Source of the DNA: Roseibium hamelinense
GTDB taxonomy: Bacteria; Pseudomonadota; Alphaproteobacteria; Rhizobiales; Stappiaceae
Assembly (NCBI RefSeq): GCF_007830545.1
Contig: NZ_VLLF01000010.1
Span: forward strand, 1 to 64,000
Direction: 5' to 3'
DNA length: 64,000 nucleotides
Shown: piece by piece, positions 1 to 8,063 of the stretch
How the letters are laid out: the number at the start of each line of letters is the position of its first letter
How positions within the stretch are numbered: the first letter of the stretch is position 1
Position numbers and translations under genes: made by a program
Notes under the pieces: generated by a model
Database searches by the model: none
Seen by the model: only the letters and a program-made list of their open reading frames with translations
What the model was told of the DNA's origin: nothing

Positions 1-333
1 AAGGACGGTCCCCCACGGAGCCCTTTGAGCAGGCGGGGCAAGTATAGGGGCAGGGCGAAGGGGCGTGGACAAGTTTTCTGTTTGTCAGGAGGGGGCGGAA
101 CTGCGGTCTCAGCCCACCCCCTTGAGGTCATCCCCGCCTCCGAGCGGGGATCCACCCCGTGATGGTGCCCCAGGGAGGGCCGTGACGATTGGAGCCGAAA
201 AGGATTGGATCCATGGCTCAACCCCAAAGACGAGGGGGAGAGTGTGTGGCGGCGAACGGTGTTGGCGAAACCAAAAAACCCGGATCTTTCGACCCGGGCT
301 TTTCAGTCTCACATACAAAAAACACCAGATAAC
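1..333. other. Gene-free left edge downstream of typA
   Basis: No reading frame here looks like a protein; the frames present are low-complexity or antisense to typA. The stretch holds a G-run cluster at 35-63 (four runs of three or more G), a short inverted repeat at about 134-151 (CCCCGC, six bases, GCGGGG), and the typA terminator. The neighbouring gene on the left lies outside the window. Confidence 0.6.
273..304 (-). terminator. Intrinsic terminator of typA
   Basis: Read on the minus strand, a stem of CCCGG/CCGGG (arms at 294-298 and 279-283, loop about ten bases) is followed by a run of six T (complement of the A run at 273-278). It lies about 30 bases past the typA stop codon, which fits Rho-independent termination. 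Confidence 0.75.
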
Positions 334-2157
334 TCAGGCACTTTCTTTTTTCATGGCGCGTTCCGCGCGTTTGCGCTCGTGCGGATCGAGTTCGGCCTTG
401 CGCAGGCGGATGCTCTCCGGCGTGACCTCCACCAGCTCATCATCGGCAATGTAGGAGAGCGCGGCTTCCAGCGTCAGGCGGATTGGCGTTGTGAGCTTCA
501 CCGCATCGTCCTTGCCGGCAGAGCGGATGTTGGTCAGCTGCTTGCCCTTCAGGACGTTGACTTCCAGATCGTTGCCGCGGGTGTGTTCGCCGATGATCAT
601 GCCCGGATACACCTTTGTGCCCGGATCGATCATCATCGGGCCTCGGTCTTCCAGGTTGAACAACGCGTAGGCCACCGCCTCACCCGTGCCGTTGGACAGA
701 AGCACGCCCGTATGGCGTCCCTGGATCGGGCCTTTGTAAGGCTCGTAGCCATGGAACAGACGGTTGAAGATTGCAGAGCCGCGGGTGTCGGACATCAGTT
801 CGGCCTGATAGCCGATCAGGCCGCGGGTCGGCGCGTTGAACACCAACCGCGTGCGTCCGCCGCCGGACGGCTTCATTTCCAGAAGGTCGGCCTTGCGCTC
901 CTGCAGCTTTTGAACCACCGCGCCGGAGTATTCCTCATCAACGTCGATGATGACTTCCTCGATCGGCTCGAGCCGGTTCCCGGCCTCGTCTTTCTGGAAC
1001 ACCACTTGCGGACGGCCGACGCCAAGCTCAAAGCCTTCGCGGCGCATGTTTTCGATCAGGATCGCCAGCAGCAATTCACCGCGGCCGGACACGGTGAAGG
1101 CATCCGGCTCGTCCGTGTCTTCCACTTTCAGGGCCACGTTGCCTTCCGCTTCCTTCATCAGGCGTTCGCGAATGACACGCGACTGGACTTTTGAGCCCTC
1201 CGTGCCCGCGAGCGGACTGTCATTGACCCGGAAGGTCATGGACAGCGTTGGCGGATCGATCGGCTGGGCTTGAAGCGGCTCGCTCACGTCCGGGGCGCAA
1301 ATGGTGTCCGCAACGGTGGCTTTGGTCAGACCTGCAATCGAGACAATGTCACCGGCCTCACCCTTTTCAATGGGCTGGCGCTCCAGCCCGCGGAAGGCGA
1401 GGACCTTTGAAATCCGGCCGGTTTCGATCTGCTTTCCATCGCGCGACAGAGCCTTGACGGCCATATTTGGCACCGCTGTGCCAGAGACGATGCGGCCCGT
1501 CAGGATGCGGCCCAGGAACGGATCGGACTGAATGGTGGTTGCCAGCAGCTTGAACGAGCCGTCTTCGGACTGCGGAGGCGCGACCTTGTCCAGCACCAGA
1601 TCAAACAACGGATCCATGCCGTCCTGCGGCCCGTCCGGCTCCAGAGCCATCCACTCCTGTTTGGCGGAACCGTAGAGCACAGGAAAATCGAGCTGATCTT
1701 CATTGGCGTCGAGGGACGCGAACAGATCGAACACCTCGTCCAGAACTTCGTTGGCGCGCTGCTCCGGCTTGTCGATCTTGTTGATCGCGACAATCGGCTT
1801 GAGGCCGAGTTTCAGGGCCTTGCCAAGCACGAACTTGGTTTGCGGCATCGGCCCCTCTGCGGCATCCACCAAGAGGATCACACCATCAACCATGTGCAGG
1901 ATGCGCTCCACCTCACCGCCGAAGTCCGCGTGCCCCGGGGTATCAACAATGTTGATGCGGGTGTCCTTCCATTCCAGAGAAGTCACTTTCGCCAGGATGG
2001 TAATGCCGCGCTCACGTTCGATGTCATTGCTGTCCATCATGCGCTCTTCGGTGCGCTGGTTGTCGCGGAAAGCGCCGGACTGTTTCAACAGAACGTCGAT
2101 GAGAGTGGTTTTGCCATGGTCGACGTGTGCGATGATGGCGATATTGCGCAAGTTCAT
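334..2157 (-). CDS. typA: Ribosome-associated translational GTPase TypA/BipA
   Basis: A 607-residue member of the EF-G-like GTPase family that binds the 70S ribosome and helps ribosome assembly and growth under stress, in the cytoplasm. The G motifs are intact: AHVDHGKTT at residues 10-18, RERGITI at about 48-54, DTPGH at 72-76 and NKID at 126-129. EF-G-like domains III and V and the BipA C-terminal domain fill the rest, and the length is normal for the family. The frame is open for 47 more codons upstream, but ATG at 2157 matches the family N-terminus (MNLRNIAI) and has GGAG about eight bases before it. It is divergent from the marR-like gene and ends at its own terminator. Confidence 0.98.
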   Translation of the reverse strand: MNLRNIAIIAHVDHGKTTLIDVLLKQSGAFRDNQRTEERMMDSNDIERERGITILAKVTSLEWKDTRINIVDTPGHADFGGEVERILHMVDGVILLVDAAEGPMPQTKFVLGKALKLGLKPIVAINKIDKPEQRANEVLDEVFDLFASLDANEDQLDFPVLYGSAKQEWMALEPDGPQDGMDPLFDLVLDKVAPPQSEDGSFKLLATTIQSDPFLGRILTGRIVSGTAVPNMAVKALSRDGKQIETGRISKVLAFRGLERQPIEKGEAGDIVSIAGLTKATVADTICAPDVSEPLQAQPIDPPTLSMTFRVNDSPLAGTEGSKVQSRVIRERLMKEAEGNVALKVEDTDEPDAFTVSGRGELLLAILIENMRREGFELGVGRPQVVFQKDEAGNRLEPIEEVIIDVDEEYSGAVVQKLQERKADLLEMKPSGGGRTRLVFNAPTRGLIGYQAELMSDTRGSAIFNRLFHGYEPYKGPIQGRHTGVLLSNGTGEAVAYALFNLEDRGPMMIDPGTKVYPGMIIGEHTRGNDLEVNVLKGKQLTNIRSAGKDDAVKLTTPIRLTLEAALSYIADDELVEVTPESIRLRKAELDPHERKRAERAMKKESA

Positions 2158-2274
2158 AATTGGGCTCCAAAAGACACAACGGGCCCCCATGGACCCGCAG
2201 AACTGTCTCGGCACGTACGTGTTCGGAAACCGGCGCGGCCGCCGGTAATTTCGCGAACTGTATACTGACAAGAC

Positions 2275-2304
2275 GACATTTGTGCAATGCAGTGACATTT
2301 GTGC
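2275..2304. repeat. Two direct repeats GACATTTGTGC upstream of marR
   Basis: The 11-mer GACATTTGTGC occurs at 2275-2285 and again at 2294-2304, a 19-bp period of roughly two helical turns. It lies between the divergent typA and marR-like genes, just before the likely marR promoter. A regulator binding the same face of the helix is a reasonable guess; no known consensus was recognised. Confidence 0.5.
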
Positions 2305-2309
2305 GGAGC

Positions 2310-2352
2310 TTGACTCTTTCCGCTCCGCCTCTAAAAGTAAGGCAACCTTACT
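2310..2352 (+). promoter_or_regulatory. Putative marR promoter with overlapping palindromic operator
   Basis: TTGACT at 2310-2315 and TAAAAG at 2332-2337, 16 bases apart, form a plausible sigma-70-type promoter. A perfect inverted repeat, AGTAAGG-CAA-CCTTACT at 2336-2352, overlaps the -10 end and the expected start of transcription and stops two bases before the marR-like ATG. MarR proteins usually bind such sites and repress their own operon, so this is the likely autoregulatory operator. Confidence 0.6.
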
Positions 2353-2354
2353 AT

Positions 2355-2834
2355 ATGAGCACCCAAATGAGCATTACCGCCCCGAACAGCGGCGCGACCT
2401 TGATGATCGTCGACATCGCGCGCTTGCTGCGAAAACGCTTTGAAACGGCACTTGCCCATGTTGACACCGGCCTGACGGTTGCCGAGGCGCGCGCGCTGGC
2501 ATTTGTGTGGCGCAACCCGGGTCTGCGCCAGGCGGCGATTGCCGAACGCATGAGCGTGGAACCAATGACCCTGGTTGGCTATCTCGATGCCCTGGAGCGC
2601 GAAGGACTCGTCGAACGCAAAGTCGACCCGAGCGATCGGCGCGCCAAGCTGGTAACCCTGACCGAGGCGGCCGATCCGGTACTCGAGCGGATCGAAACGG
2701 CAATAATGGACGTGCGCAAGGATGCGCTTGAGGGCTTGACCGAAAACCAGCGTGACGCGCTGGAAGCGGCCTTGAAGCTGATGCGCTCCAATCTCTGCAC
2801 AAAGGATCAGGCAACCCCGGAGGCGGCGCAGTGA
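2355..2834 (+). CDS. MarR-family transcriptional regulator
   Basis: A 159-residue winged-helix regulator. The central part shows the MarR pattern: a recognition helix (IAERMSVEPMTLVGYLDALE) followed by the wing with DPSDRRAK, and flanking helices for dimerisation. ATG at 2355 lies just behind the palindrome, with AAGG about 12 bases upstream; ATG at 2367 is an alternative start with no better ribosome site. The gene overlaps the exporter gene by four bases (GTGA), so the two are almost certainly co-transcribed and the regulator probably controls that exporter in response to a small ligand. The ligand cannot be read from the sequence. Confidence 0.9.
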   Translation: MSTQMSITAPNSGATLMIVDIARLLRKRFETALAHVDTGLTVAEARALAFVWRNPGLRQAAIAERMSVEPMTLVGYLDALEREGLVERKVDPSDRRAKLVTLTEAADPVLERIETAIMDVRKDALEGLTENQRDALEAALKLMRSNLCTKDQATPEAAQ

Positions 2835-4048
2835 TTGCCGAAACGCCGTCCAAGATGTCCGAGCGCCGTACCGCCCTGCTCGGCGCCGGGCTGGTCGCCA
2901 TTGGCCCGATATCCATGGCGCTTTATACCCCGGCCATGCCGGCGCTGGCGACCGCTTTCGAGACGTCCGATGCCCTCATCAAGCTCACACTGACTGCATA
3001 TTTTCTGGGATTTGCCGTAACGCAGCTGATCTGCGGCCCGTTGAGTGATGCGTTTGGCCGCAAGCCTGTAACGCTCGCCTTTTTGAGCCTTTATCTTCTG
3101 TCCTCCGTCATGGCGACATTCGCGCCGGACGTGATGTGGATGATTGTTGCCCGAACTCTGCAGGGCGTGGGGGCCGCCGTCGGCATCGCAGTGTCGCGTG
3201 CGATCGTTAGAGACCAGTTCACCGGTCAAACCTCTGCCCACATCATGAATTCAATCGCCATGATGCTTGCCCTTGGTCCGGCCATCTCACCCACCATAGG
3301 CGGCTTTGTGCTCGAACTGTTCGGCTGGGAAGAAATTTTCTGGTGCATGGTGATCTACGGCCTTGGCCTCATGCTTGCGGTCCTTTTGTTTCAGCGCGAA
3401 ACGAACGCCTTTCAAGGCAGGCATCACCTGGCGCCGCGCAGGCTTGCCGGAAACTACCTGACGCTCTTAAAGGATCCTGTGTTCCTGCAGCCAAGCCTTT
3501 TGATCGGTTTCAGCCTCGGCAACCTCTACGCCATGACAACCGTATTGCCGTTTGTGCTCATCTACGAAGTCGGCATGTCGCCTTCGACCTTCGGGTTGAC
3601 GATGATGCTGCAATCGGGATCGTTTATCGCCGGAACTGTCGCGACCGGTCGCTTGCTGAAACACTTCGATGCAAAAAGCCTTTTGCCAGCCGGGATGGCC
3701 GGGCTTGCCATCAGCTCAATAACCATGTCCATCCTGATGCTGACGCAAACGCCAAGCGTTTTCACGACCATGATGCCGGTGATGATCTTTGCGTTTTCGC
3801 TTGCGCTCGTCCTGCCGGCCAGCTTCACCATGGCGATGGCAGGCTTTCCGCAGATTGCCGGTGCCGCATCATCGCTTATGGGGTTTCTGCAATTTGGCGG
3901 CGGTATTGTTGGCAGTCTTTTGGTGGCCGCTCTTGGCGATCCGGTGTTTGGCATGGCAACGATCATTCCCGCAATGCCGCTTGCCGGAATTGCATGTTTC
4001 TTTATTTTCGCTCACCGGGCCGCGCCCCGCAGGACGCCAGCGGAGTAG
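2831..4048 (+). CDS. MFS drug exporter, Bcr/CflA type
   Basis: A 405-residue inner-membrane protein with about twelve hydrophobic segments, as expected for a proton-coupled major facilitator of the DHA1 group. MFS motif A is visible as GPLSDAFGRKP at residues 69-79 after transmembrane segment 2, and the opening helix has the Bcr/CflA-like LYTPAMPAL. It starts with GTG overlapping the marR-like stop codon, which points to translational coupling. Bcr-type pumps export bicyclomycin, chloramphenicol or sulfonamides in other bacteria; the substrate here is not known. A folP gene follows after 136 bases. Confidence 0.9.
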   Translation: MIAETPSKMSERRTALLGAGLVAIGPISMALYTPAMPALATAFETSDALIKLTLTAYFLGFAVTQLICGPLSDAFGRKPVTLAFLSLYLLSSVMATFAPDVMWMIVARTLQGVGAAVGIAVSRAIVRDQFTGQTSAHIMNSIAMMLALGPAISPTIGGFVLELFGWEEIFWCMVIYGLGLMLAVLLFQRETNAFQGRHHLAPRRLAGNYLTLLKDPVFLQPSLLIGFSLGNLYAMTTVLPFVLIYEVGMSPSTFGLTMMLQSGSFIAGTVATGRLLKHFDAKSLLPAGMAGLAISSITMSILMLTQTPSVFTTMMPVMIFAFSLALVLPASFTMAMAGFPQIAGAASSLMGFLQFGGGIVGSLLVAALGDPVFGMATIIPAMPLAGIACFFIFAHRAAPRRTPAE

Positions 4049-4184
4049 TGCCACCCCGGCGCCAGTTTCGTCCAGCCGACCGTTTTTCGTCGCCGGGGCG
4101 ACATCTTGAGAAAAGGGTCACGCCAGCGCTTGACCTTTTTAAAGAACTCGGCAGATTCCGGCCTTCAAAATCGGACGGATAAAG

Positions 4185-5000
4185 ATGACGGCCTACACCC
4201 TCCCGCACCTGAGGACCAACAAGACCGCGCATGTGATGGGCATCTTGAACGTGACACCGGACTCGTTTTCCGATGGCGGACGTCACGACGCTCATGATAA
4301 AGCGCTCGGCCATGCGCGGCAGATGATCCACGAGGGGGCCCAAATCCTCGATCTTGGCGCCGAAAGCACCCGCCCTGGCGCGCAACCGGTATCATTGGAC
4401 GCGGAGTGGAACCGGATAGATCCGGTGATCGATGATCTGGTCGGGCTGGGAATGCCGGTGTCGATTGACACCTACAAGGCGGAAATTGCACGCAGGGCCT
4501 GCGAGCGCGGCGCCATCATCATCAATGATGTCTGGGGTCTGCAAAAAGACCCAGCGATGCCGGAGGTCGCAGCCGCAACCGGCGCCTACGTGGTGATGAT
4601 GCACAACCGCCTTGAGGCCGACCCGGAAATCGACATCCTTTCCGATATTGATCGCTGGTTCGAAGCGTCGATGACCCTGGCCGACAAGGCCGGTATACCC
4701 AGCGAGCTTCAAATCCTCGACCCCGGATTCGGCTTTGGAAAAACCATCGACCAGAATTTCCAGATTTTGAACCGTTTGGAAACGCTGCATAAACACGGAC
4801 GTCCGTTGCTGGTTGGGGCGTCCCGCAAACGAATGATCGGTGCGGTTCTAAACGTGGAAACCGATGACCGTCTGTTTGGCTCGCTCGCCGTGCACACTCT
4901 TGCCCTGCAAAAAGGCGCCTCAATCATCCGTGTCCACGACGTGCTGCCGCATGTCCATGCCGCTAAAATGGTTTCGGCCACCGGCCAAGAACACGTCTGA
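4185..5000 (+). CDS. folP: Dihydropteroate synthase
   Basis: A 271-residue TIM-barrel enzyme that joins 7,8-dihydropterin pyrophosphate to para-aminobenzoate in folate synthesis; it is the sulfonamide target. Signatures are GILNVTPDSFSDGG at residues 19-32, SIDTYK, the pterin loop DPGFGFGKT, and ASRKR near the C-terminus. ATG at 4185 has AAAG-rich sequence but only a weak ribosome site. The usual neighbours folB, folK or glmM are absent; it stands behind a drug exporter. It keeps the normal GFGFGK loop rather than the altered loop of plasmid Sul enzymes, so it looks like a drug-sensitive housekeeping type. Convergent with tspO, five bases apart. Confidence 0.97.
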   Translation: MTAYTLPHLRTNKTAHVMGILNVTPDSFSDGGRHDAHDKALGHARQMIHEGAQILDLGAESTRPGAQPVSLDAEWNRIDPVIDDLVGLGMPVSIDTYKAEIARRACERGAIIINDVWGLQKDPAMPEVAAATGAYVVMMHNRLEADPEIDILSDIDRWFEASMTLADKAGIPSELQILDPGFGFGKTIDQNFQILNRLETLHKHGRPLLVGASRKRMIGAVLNVETDDRLFGSLAVHTLALQKGASIIRVHDVLPHVHAAKMVSATGQEHV

Positions 5001-5005
5001 GCTTC

Positions 5006-5458
5006 TTAGTTCAGATACACCAAACCCGCATTGAGATATCCGGCAAACGCGACCCAAACCGCATAAGGCACGAACAGCCCTGACGAAATCCGGTCCCGTG
5101 CTGCCGCCATCCTGATGAAAATGATAATCGAAGCGAACATGGCAGTCAGAATGACCATGCCGAGCGTAAGATCATTGACTACAAACACAACCGGGCTCCA
5201 AGCGAAATTAAGCGCCAGTTGCAGCACCCAAACGCTGAACAAGGCCGAGAGGCCGGACGCAAGCCAAACGCGCCATCCGGCTATCGCGATGAAGACATAA
5301 AGCACTGTCCAAACCGGACCGAACAGCCAGTTTGGTGGATTGAGCGGCGGTTTTTGAAGCTCCGCATACCATGGACCTGGCAAAGTGCTCGCACCGATCA
5401 ACAGGCCCATGCCGACCACCGCGAATAAAAACACGAACAACGAAAACAGTTTCTGCAT
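5006..5458 (-). CDS. tspO: TspO/MBR family tryptophan-rich sensory protein
   Basis: A 150-residue membrane protein with five predicted transmembrane helices. The family's Trp- and Pro-rich stretch is present (PGPWYAELQKPPLNPPNWLF), and the length is typical of bacterial TspO. These proteins bind porphyrins and related ligands and affect tetrapyrrole handling and stress signalling. ATG at 5458 is used; an in-frame TTG at 5464 has better spacing from GAGAG and could be the true start, adding two residues. It lies 25 bases after the Fe-S protein gene on the same strand, so argG, the Fe-S protein and tspO may share a transcript. Confidence 0.9.
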   Translation of the reverse strand: MQKLFSLFVFLFAVVGMGLLIGASTLPGPWYAELQKPPLNPPNWLFGPVWTVLYVFIAIAGWRVWLASGLSALFSVWVLQLALNFAWSPVVFVVNDLTLGMVILTAMFASIIIFIRMAAARDRISSGLFVPYAVWVAFAGYLNAGLVYLN

Positions 5459-5483
5459 TGGCAAGCCAACTCTCTCAAAGGTC

Positions 5484-6164
5484 TCAAAAGCCCATAAAGC
5501 TTTTCATGTGAAAGGCGCCGGGCCCTGTCCCGTGACCATATTCAGCGCCATAAGGGCATGCTTTGCGGGCCAGGCATCCCTGCCAGCAGTCGGCCGCGGG
5601 CTTGGAAGACAGATACGCCATGCAAGCTGGCACATCGTAGCCGGTTAGATCTGAAATTGCGCCAACGGGACAGGCGGACACGCAAGGTTTCGCCACACAA
5701 TCAGGGCAGGGGCCCTGAGCACTTCTGGTATCCAGTGCAAGAGCATCGCCGGAGGCAAAGAAAGCGGCGCGCAAGCCAGCCCAAGGGCCAAATTCGTGGT
5801 GCGCCAAAACACCGATCGGGCTTGGGGAAAACCCGCCGCAGCGGAGAGCCCATTTCTGAAACGGGTGATAGGGCGGTCCATCGAATGGAAAGGCTGCGGT
5901 CATACTGAAGGCGCTTGCCAGCCCGCCCAGAACGCGCCGGGTGTAGCGGTCGAGCGGATCGGCAAGGCCATCCTTATACTCGGCGCTAGCCAAAAAAGGC
6001 TCCCAGAGCAGGGGTGCCAGACTGCCGATCATAATCACTTGTGTCACGGGAGGATCATGCGGTGACAGACTGGCCAAATCGTCTGAGTCGGGCGCGAAAC
6101 CGCCAAGCAAAGTGAAACCGGTCGCGGCGAGATCGTCTGTCAAGGAGCCCGCCGCATCGGTCAT
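5484..6164 (-). CDS. Ferredoxin-like Fe-S protein of unknown role
   Basis: A 226-residue soluble protein with a cysteine-rich C-terminal half: CPDCVAKPCVSACP, then CWQGCLARKACPYG. The first cluster motif reads C-x2-C-x4-C-x3-CP, one residue longer than the classical 4Fe-4S spacing, and the second group is non-classical. The arrangement recalls the ferredoxin part of epoxyqueuosine reductase (QueG), but the cobalamin-binding part is missing. The N-terminal 140 residues are not recognised. ATG at 6164 has GAGG just upstream, inside the argG stop region, four bases after argG ends. A redox role is likely; the reaction is unknown. Confidence 0.75.
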   Translation of the reverse strand: MTDAAGSLTDDLAATGFTLLGGFAPDSDDLASLSPHDPPVTQVIMIGSLAPLLWEPFLASAEYKDGLADPLDRYTRRVLGGLASAFSMTAAFPFDGPPYHPFQKWALRCGGFSPSPIGVLAHHEFGPWAGLRAAFFASGDALALDTRSAQGPCPDCVAKPCVSACPVGAISDLTGYDVPACMAYLSSKPAADCWQGCLARKACPYGAEYGHGTGPGAFHMKSFMGF

Positions 6165-6168
6165 CGCC

Positions 6169-7389
6169 TCAATCCAACCTGTTGCGCTTTGCCAATGTGC
6201 GCAGCCGCAAGGCGTTCAGCTTGATGAAGCCCGCTGCATCCTTTTGGTCATAGGCCCCCTGATCATCTTCAAACGTCACCAATTCTTCGGAATAGAGCGA
6301 ATATGGCGATGCACGGCCGACCACGATAACGTTGCCCTTGTACAGCTTGAGCGTCACGGTACCGGTCACATGTTCCTGGCTTTTGTCGATCAACGCCTGC
6401 AGCATCTCACGCTCTGGCGAGAACCAGAAACCATTGTAGATCAGCTCGGCGTAGCGCGGCATCAACTCGTCCTTGAGGTGCCCGGCACCGCGGTCAAGGG
6501 TAATTGATTCCATGGCGCGGTGCGCGGTCAAGAGGATCGTCCCGCCGGGTGTCTCGTAGATGCCGCGGCTTTTCATGCCGACAAAGCGATTTTCAACCAT
6601 GTCCAGTCGGCCAATGCCGTTGTCCCGGCCAAGGTCGTTGAGCTTCTGGAAAAGGGTTGCCGGCGACAAACGCTCACCGTTTAAGGACACCATATCGCCC
6701 TTTTCGAAACCAATTTCGATTTCGGTCGCAACATCAGGCGCTTCGGTTGGATCGACCGTGCGTTGGAAGACATAGCCAGGTGCTTCTTCGTTCGGGTCCT
6801 CAAGAACTTTACCTTCCGAGGAGGAGTGCAGCATGTTCGCATCGACAGAGAATGGCGCCTCGCCCATCTTGTCTTTCGGCACCGGGATCTGATGCTTTTC
6901 CGCAAAATCAAGCAGATCGGTCCGTGACTTGAATGTCCAGTCGCGCCAAGGTGCAATCACCTTAATATCCGGATTGAGCGCATAGGCAGACAACTCAAAC
7001 CGGACCTGGTCATTGCCCTTCCCGGTTGCCCCGTGAGCAACGGCATCCGCACCGGTCTCTTCGGCAATCTCGATCAGGCGCTTGGAAATCAGGGGCCGTG
7101 CGATAGACGTACCGAGGAGGTAGACGCCTTCATAAACGGCATTTGCACGGAACATCGGGAAAACAAAGTCTTTGATGAACTCTTCGCGCAGGTCATCAAT
7201 GTAGATTTCCTTGATGCCAAGCATCTCGGCTTTCTTGCGGGCCGGCTCCAATTCCTCGCCTTGGCCAAGATCCGCCGTGAATGTGACAACCTCACAGCCG
7301 AGTTCCGTTTGCAGCCATTTGAGGATGATGGATGTGTCGAGACCGCCCGAATAGGCGAGCACAACTTTTTTGATATCACCGTGCGCCAT
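6169..7389 (-). CDS. argG: Argininosuccinate synthase
   Basis: A 406-residue cytoplasmic enzyme that condenses citrulline and aspartate with ATP to argininosuccinate, the penultimate step to arginine. The N-type ATP pyrophosphatase loop SGGLDTS is at residues 14-20, followed by family blocks such as [16 protein letters not shown] and APWRDW. The frame is open 45 codons further upstream, but ATG at 7389 matches the family start ([16 protein letters not shown]) and has GGA eight bases before it. It leads a minus-strand run with the Fe-S protein and tspO. It is divergent from the DUF3302 gene across about 260 bases. Confidence 0.98.
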   Translation of the reverse strand: MAHGDIKKVVLAYSGGLDTSIILKWLQTELGCEVVTFTADLGQGEELEPARKKAEMLGIKEIYIDDLREEFIKDFVFPMFRANAVYEGVYLLGTSIARPLISKRLIEIAEETGADAVAHGATGKGNDQVRFELSAYALNPDIKVIAPWRDWTFKSRTDLLDFAEKHQIPVPKDKMGEAPFSVDANMLHSSSEGKVLEDPNEEAPGYVFQRTVDPTEAPDVATEIEIGFEKGDMVSLNGERLSPATLFQKLNDLGRDNGIGRLDMVENRFVGMKSRGIYETPGGTILLTAHRAMESITLDRGAGHLKDELMPRYAELIYNGFWFSPEREMLQALIDKSQEHVTGTVTLKLYKGNVIVVGRASPYSLYSEELVTFEDDQGAYDQKDAAGFIKLNALRLRTLAKRNRLD

Positions 7390-7652
7390 AAAAAATTCCG
7401 TGATCGATTGGGCCGCTGCCAAAGGCTTCGGCAAGGAAAGTCGCGGCAATTTAGCTGTTAAAACCGTCAAGGCAAGCGCATTTCTGGGTGTTTTTGCGCC
7501 CAAAGCCGATGACCGAAACAACATCCTGTTTGCCGGGAGAATGAAGACAGGTAGTCTGCTTTGGCCTGCAGCTAATTGACCTGCATCAGTCTGGCGTCCT
7601 ATGGATTATCAATAGGGGGCAGGACACCTGCAACGTTGCGAGGGTCTTGGAT

Positions 7653-8063
7653 TTGGGACTGATCGATTTTGAACTCGATGGTTACGACTATCTGACCTTT
7701 GCGGTCCTTGTCGTCGTGATCATCGCACTCTTCTATGCGCTCATCCAAATCGCCAGCTTGCCGGGTAAGCTGGCAGAACGGCGCAAGCATCCTCATGCCG
7801 AATCCGTGAAGATGATGGGCTGGATTGGCCTTTTCACGGTGTTTCCCTGGGTTCACGCCCTTATTTGGGCTTACCACGATTCCGTGACCATCGATGTCCG
7901 GAAATTCCTTGGCAAACGCGAAGAAGACGGAAGCGGCGGGCCAGCCAACCCGATCGCCGAACGCGCGGCCCAGGCGGCAGCGGGGACCCGCAAAGAGCCA
8001 GTCTTCAGCGAACCACGTGCGGCTGAAGATGAGGCTGGTGAAGGTAAGGCACCTGCCTCATGA
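7653..8063 (+). CDS. DUF3302 inner-membrane protein (YiaW-like)
   Basis: A 136-residue protein with two predicted transmembrane helices and a soluble, charged, Ala-rich tail. The family pattern is visible: YDYLTFAVLVVVI, then RRKHPHAESV and GWIGLFT. In enteric bacteria DUF3302 proteins (YiaW, YibI) pair with HlyD-type proteins, exactly as here. No ATG is available. TTG at 7653 lies eight bases after GAGGG (7640-7644) and is preferred over TTG at 7647, which is only two bases from it. It overlaps the HlyD gene by four bases (ATGA). Its biochemical role is unknown; it may help place or couple the adaptor. Confidence 0.8.
   Translation: MGLIDFELDGYDYLTFAVLVVVIIALFYALIQIASLPGKLAERRKHPHAESVKMMGWIGLFTVFPWVHALIWAYHDSVTIDVRKFLGKREEDGSGGPANPIAERAAQAAAGTRKEPVFSEPRAAEDEAGEGKAPAS

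Noticed and set aside
205-1194. Long plus-strand open frame opposite typA
   Set aside because: Antisense to a certain gene in a GC-rich region; the protein has no family features and no ribosome site.
4185-5000. folP as a Sul-type sulfonamide-resistant enzyme
   Set aside because: The pterin/pABA loop is the ordinary GFGFGK form and lacks the altered loop of mobile Sul proteins.
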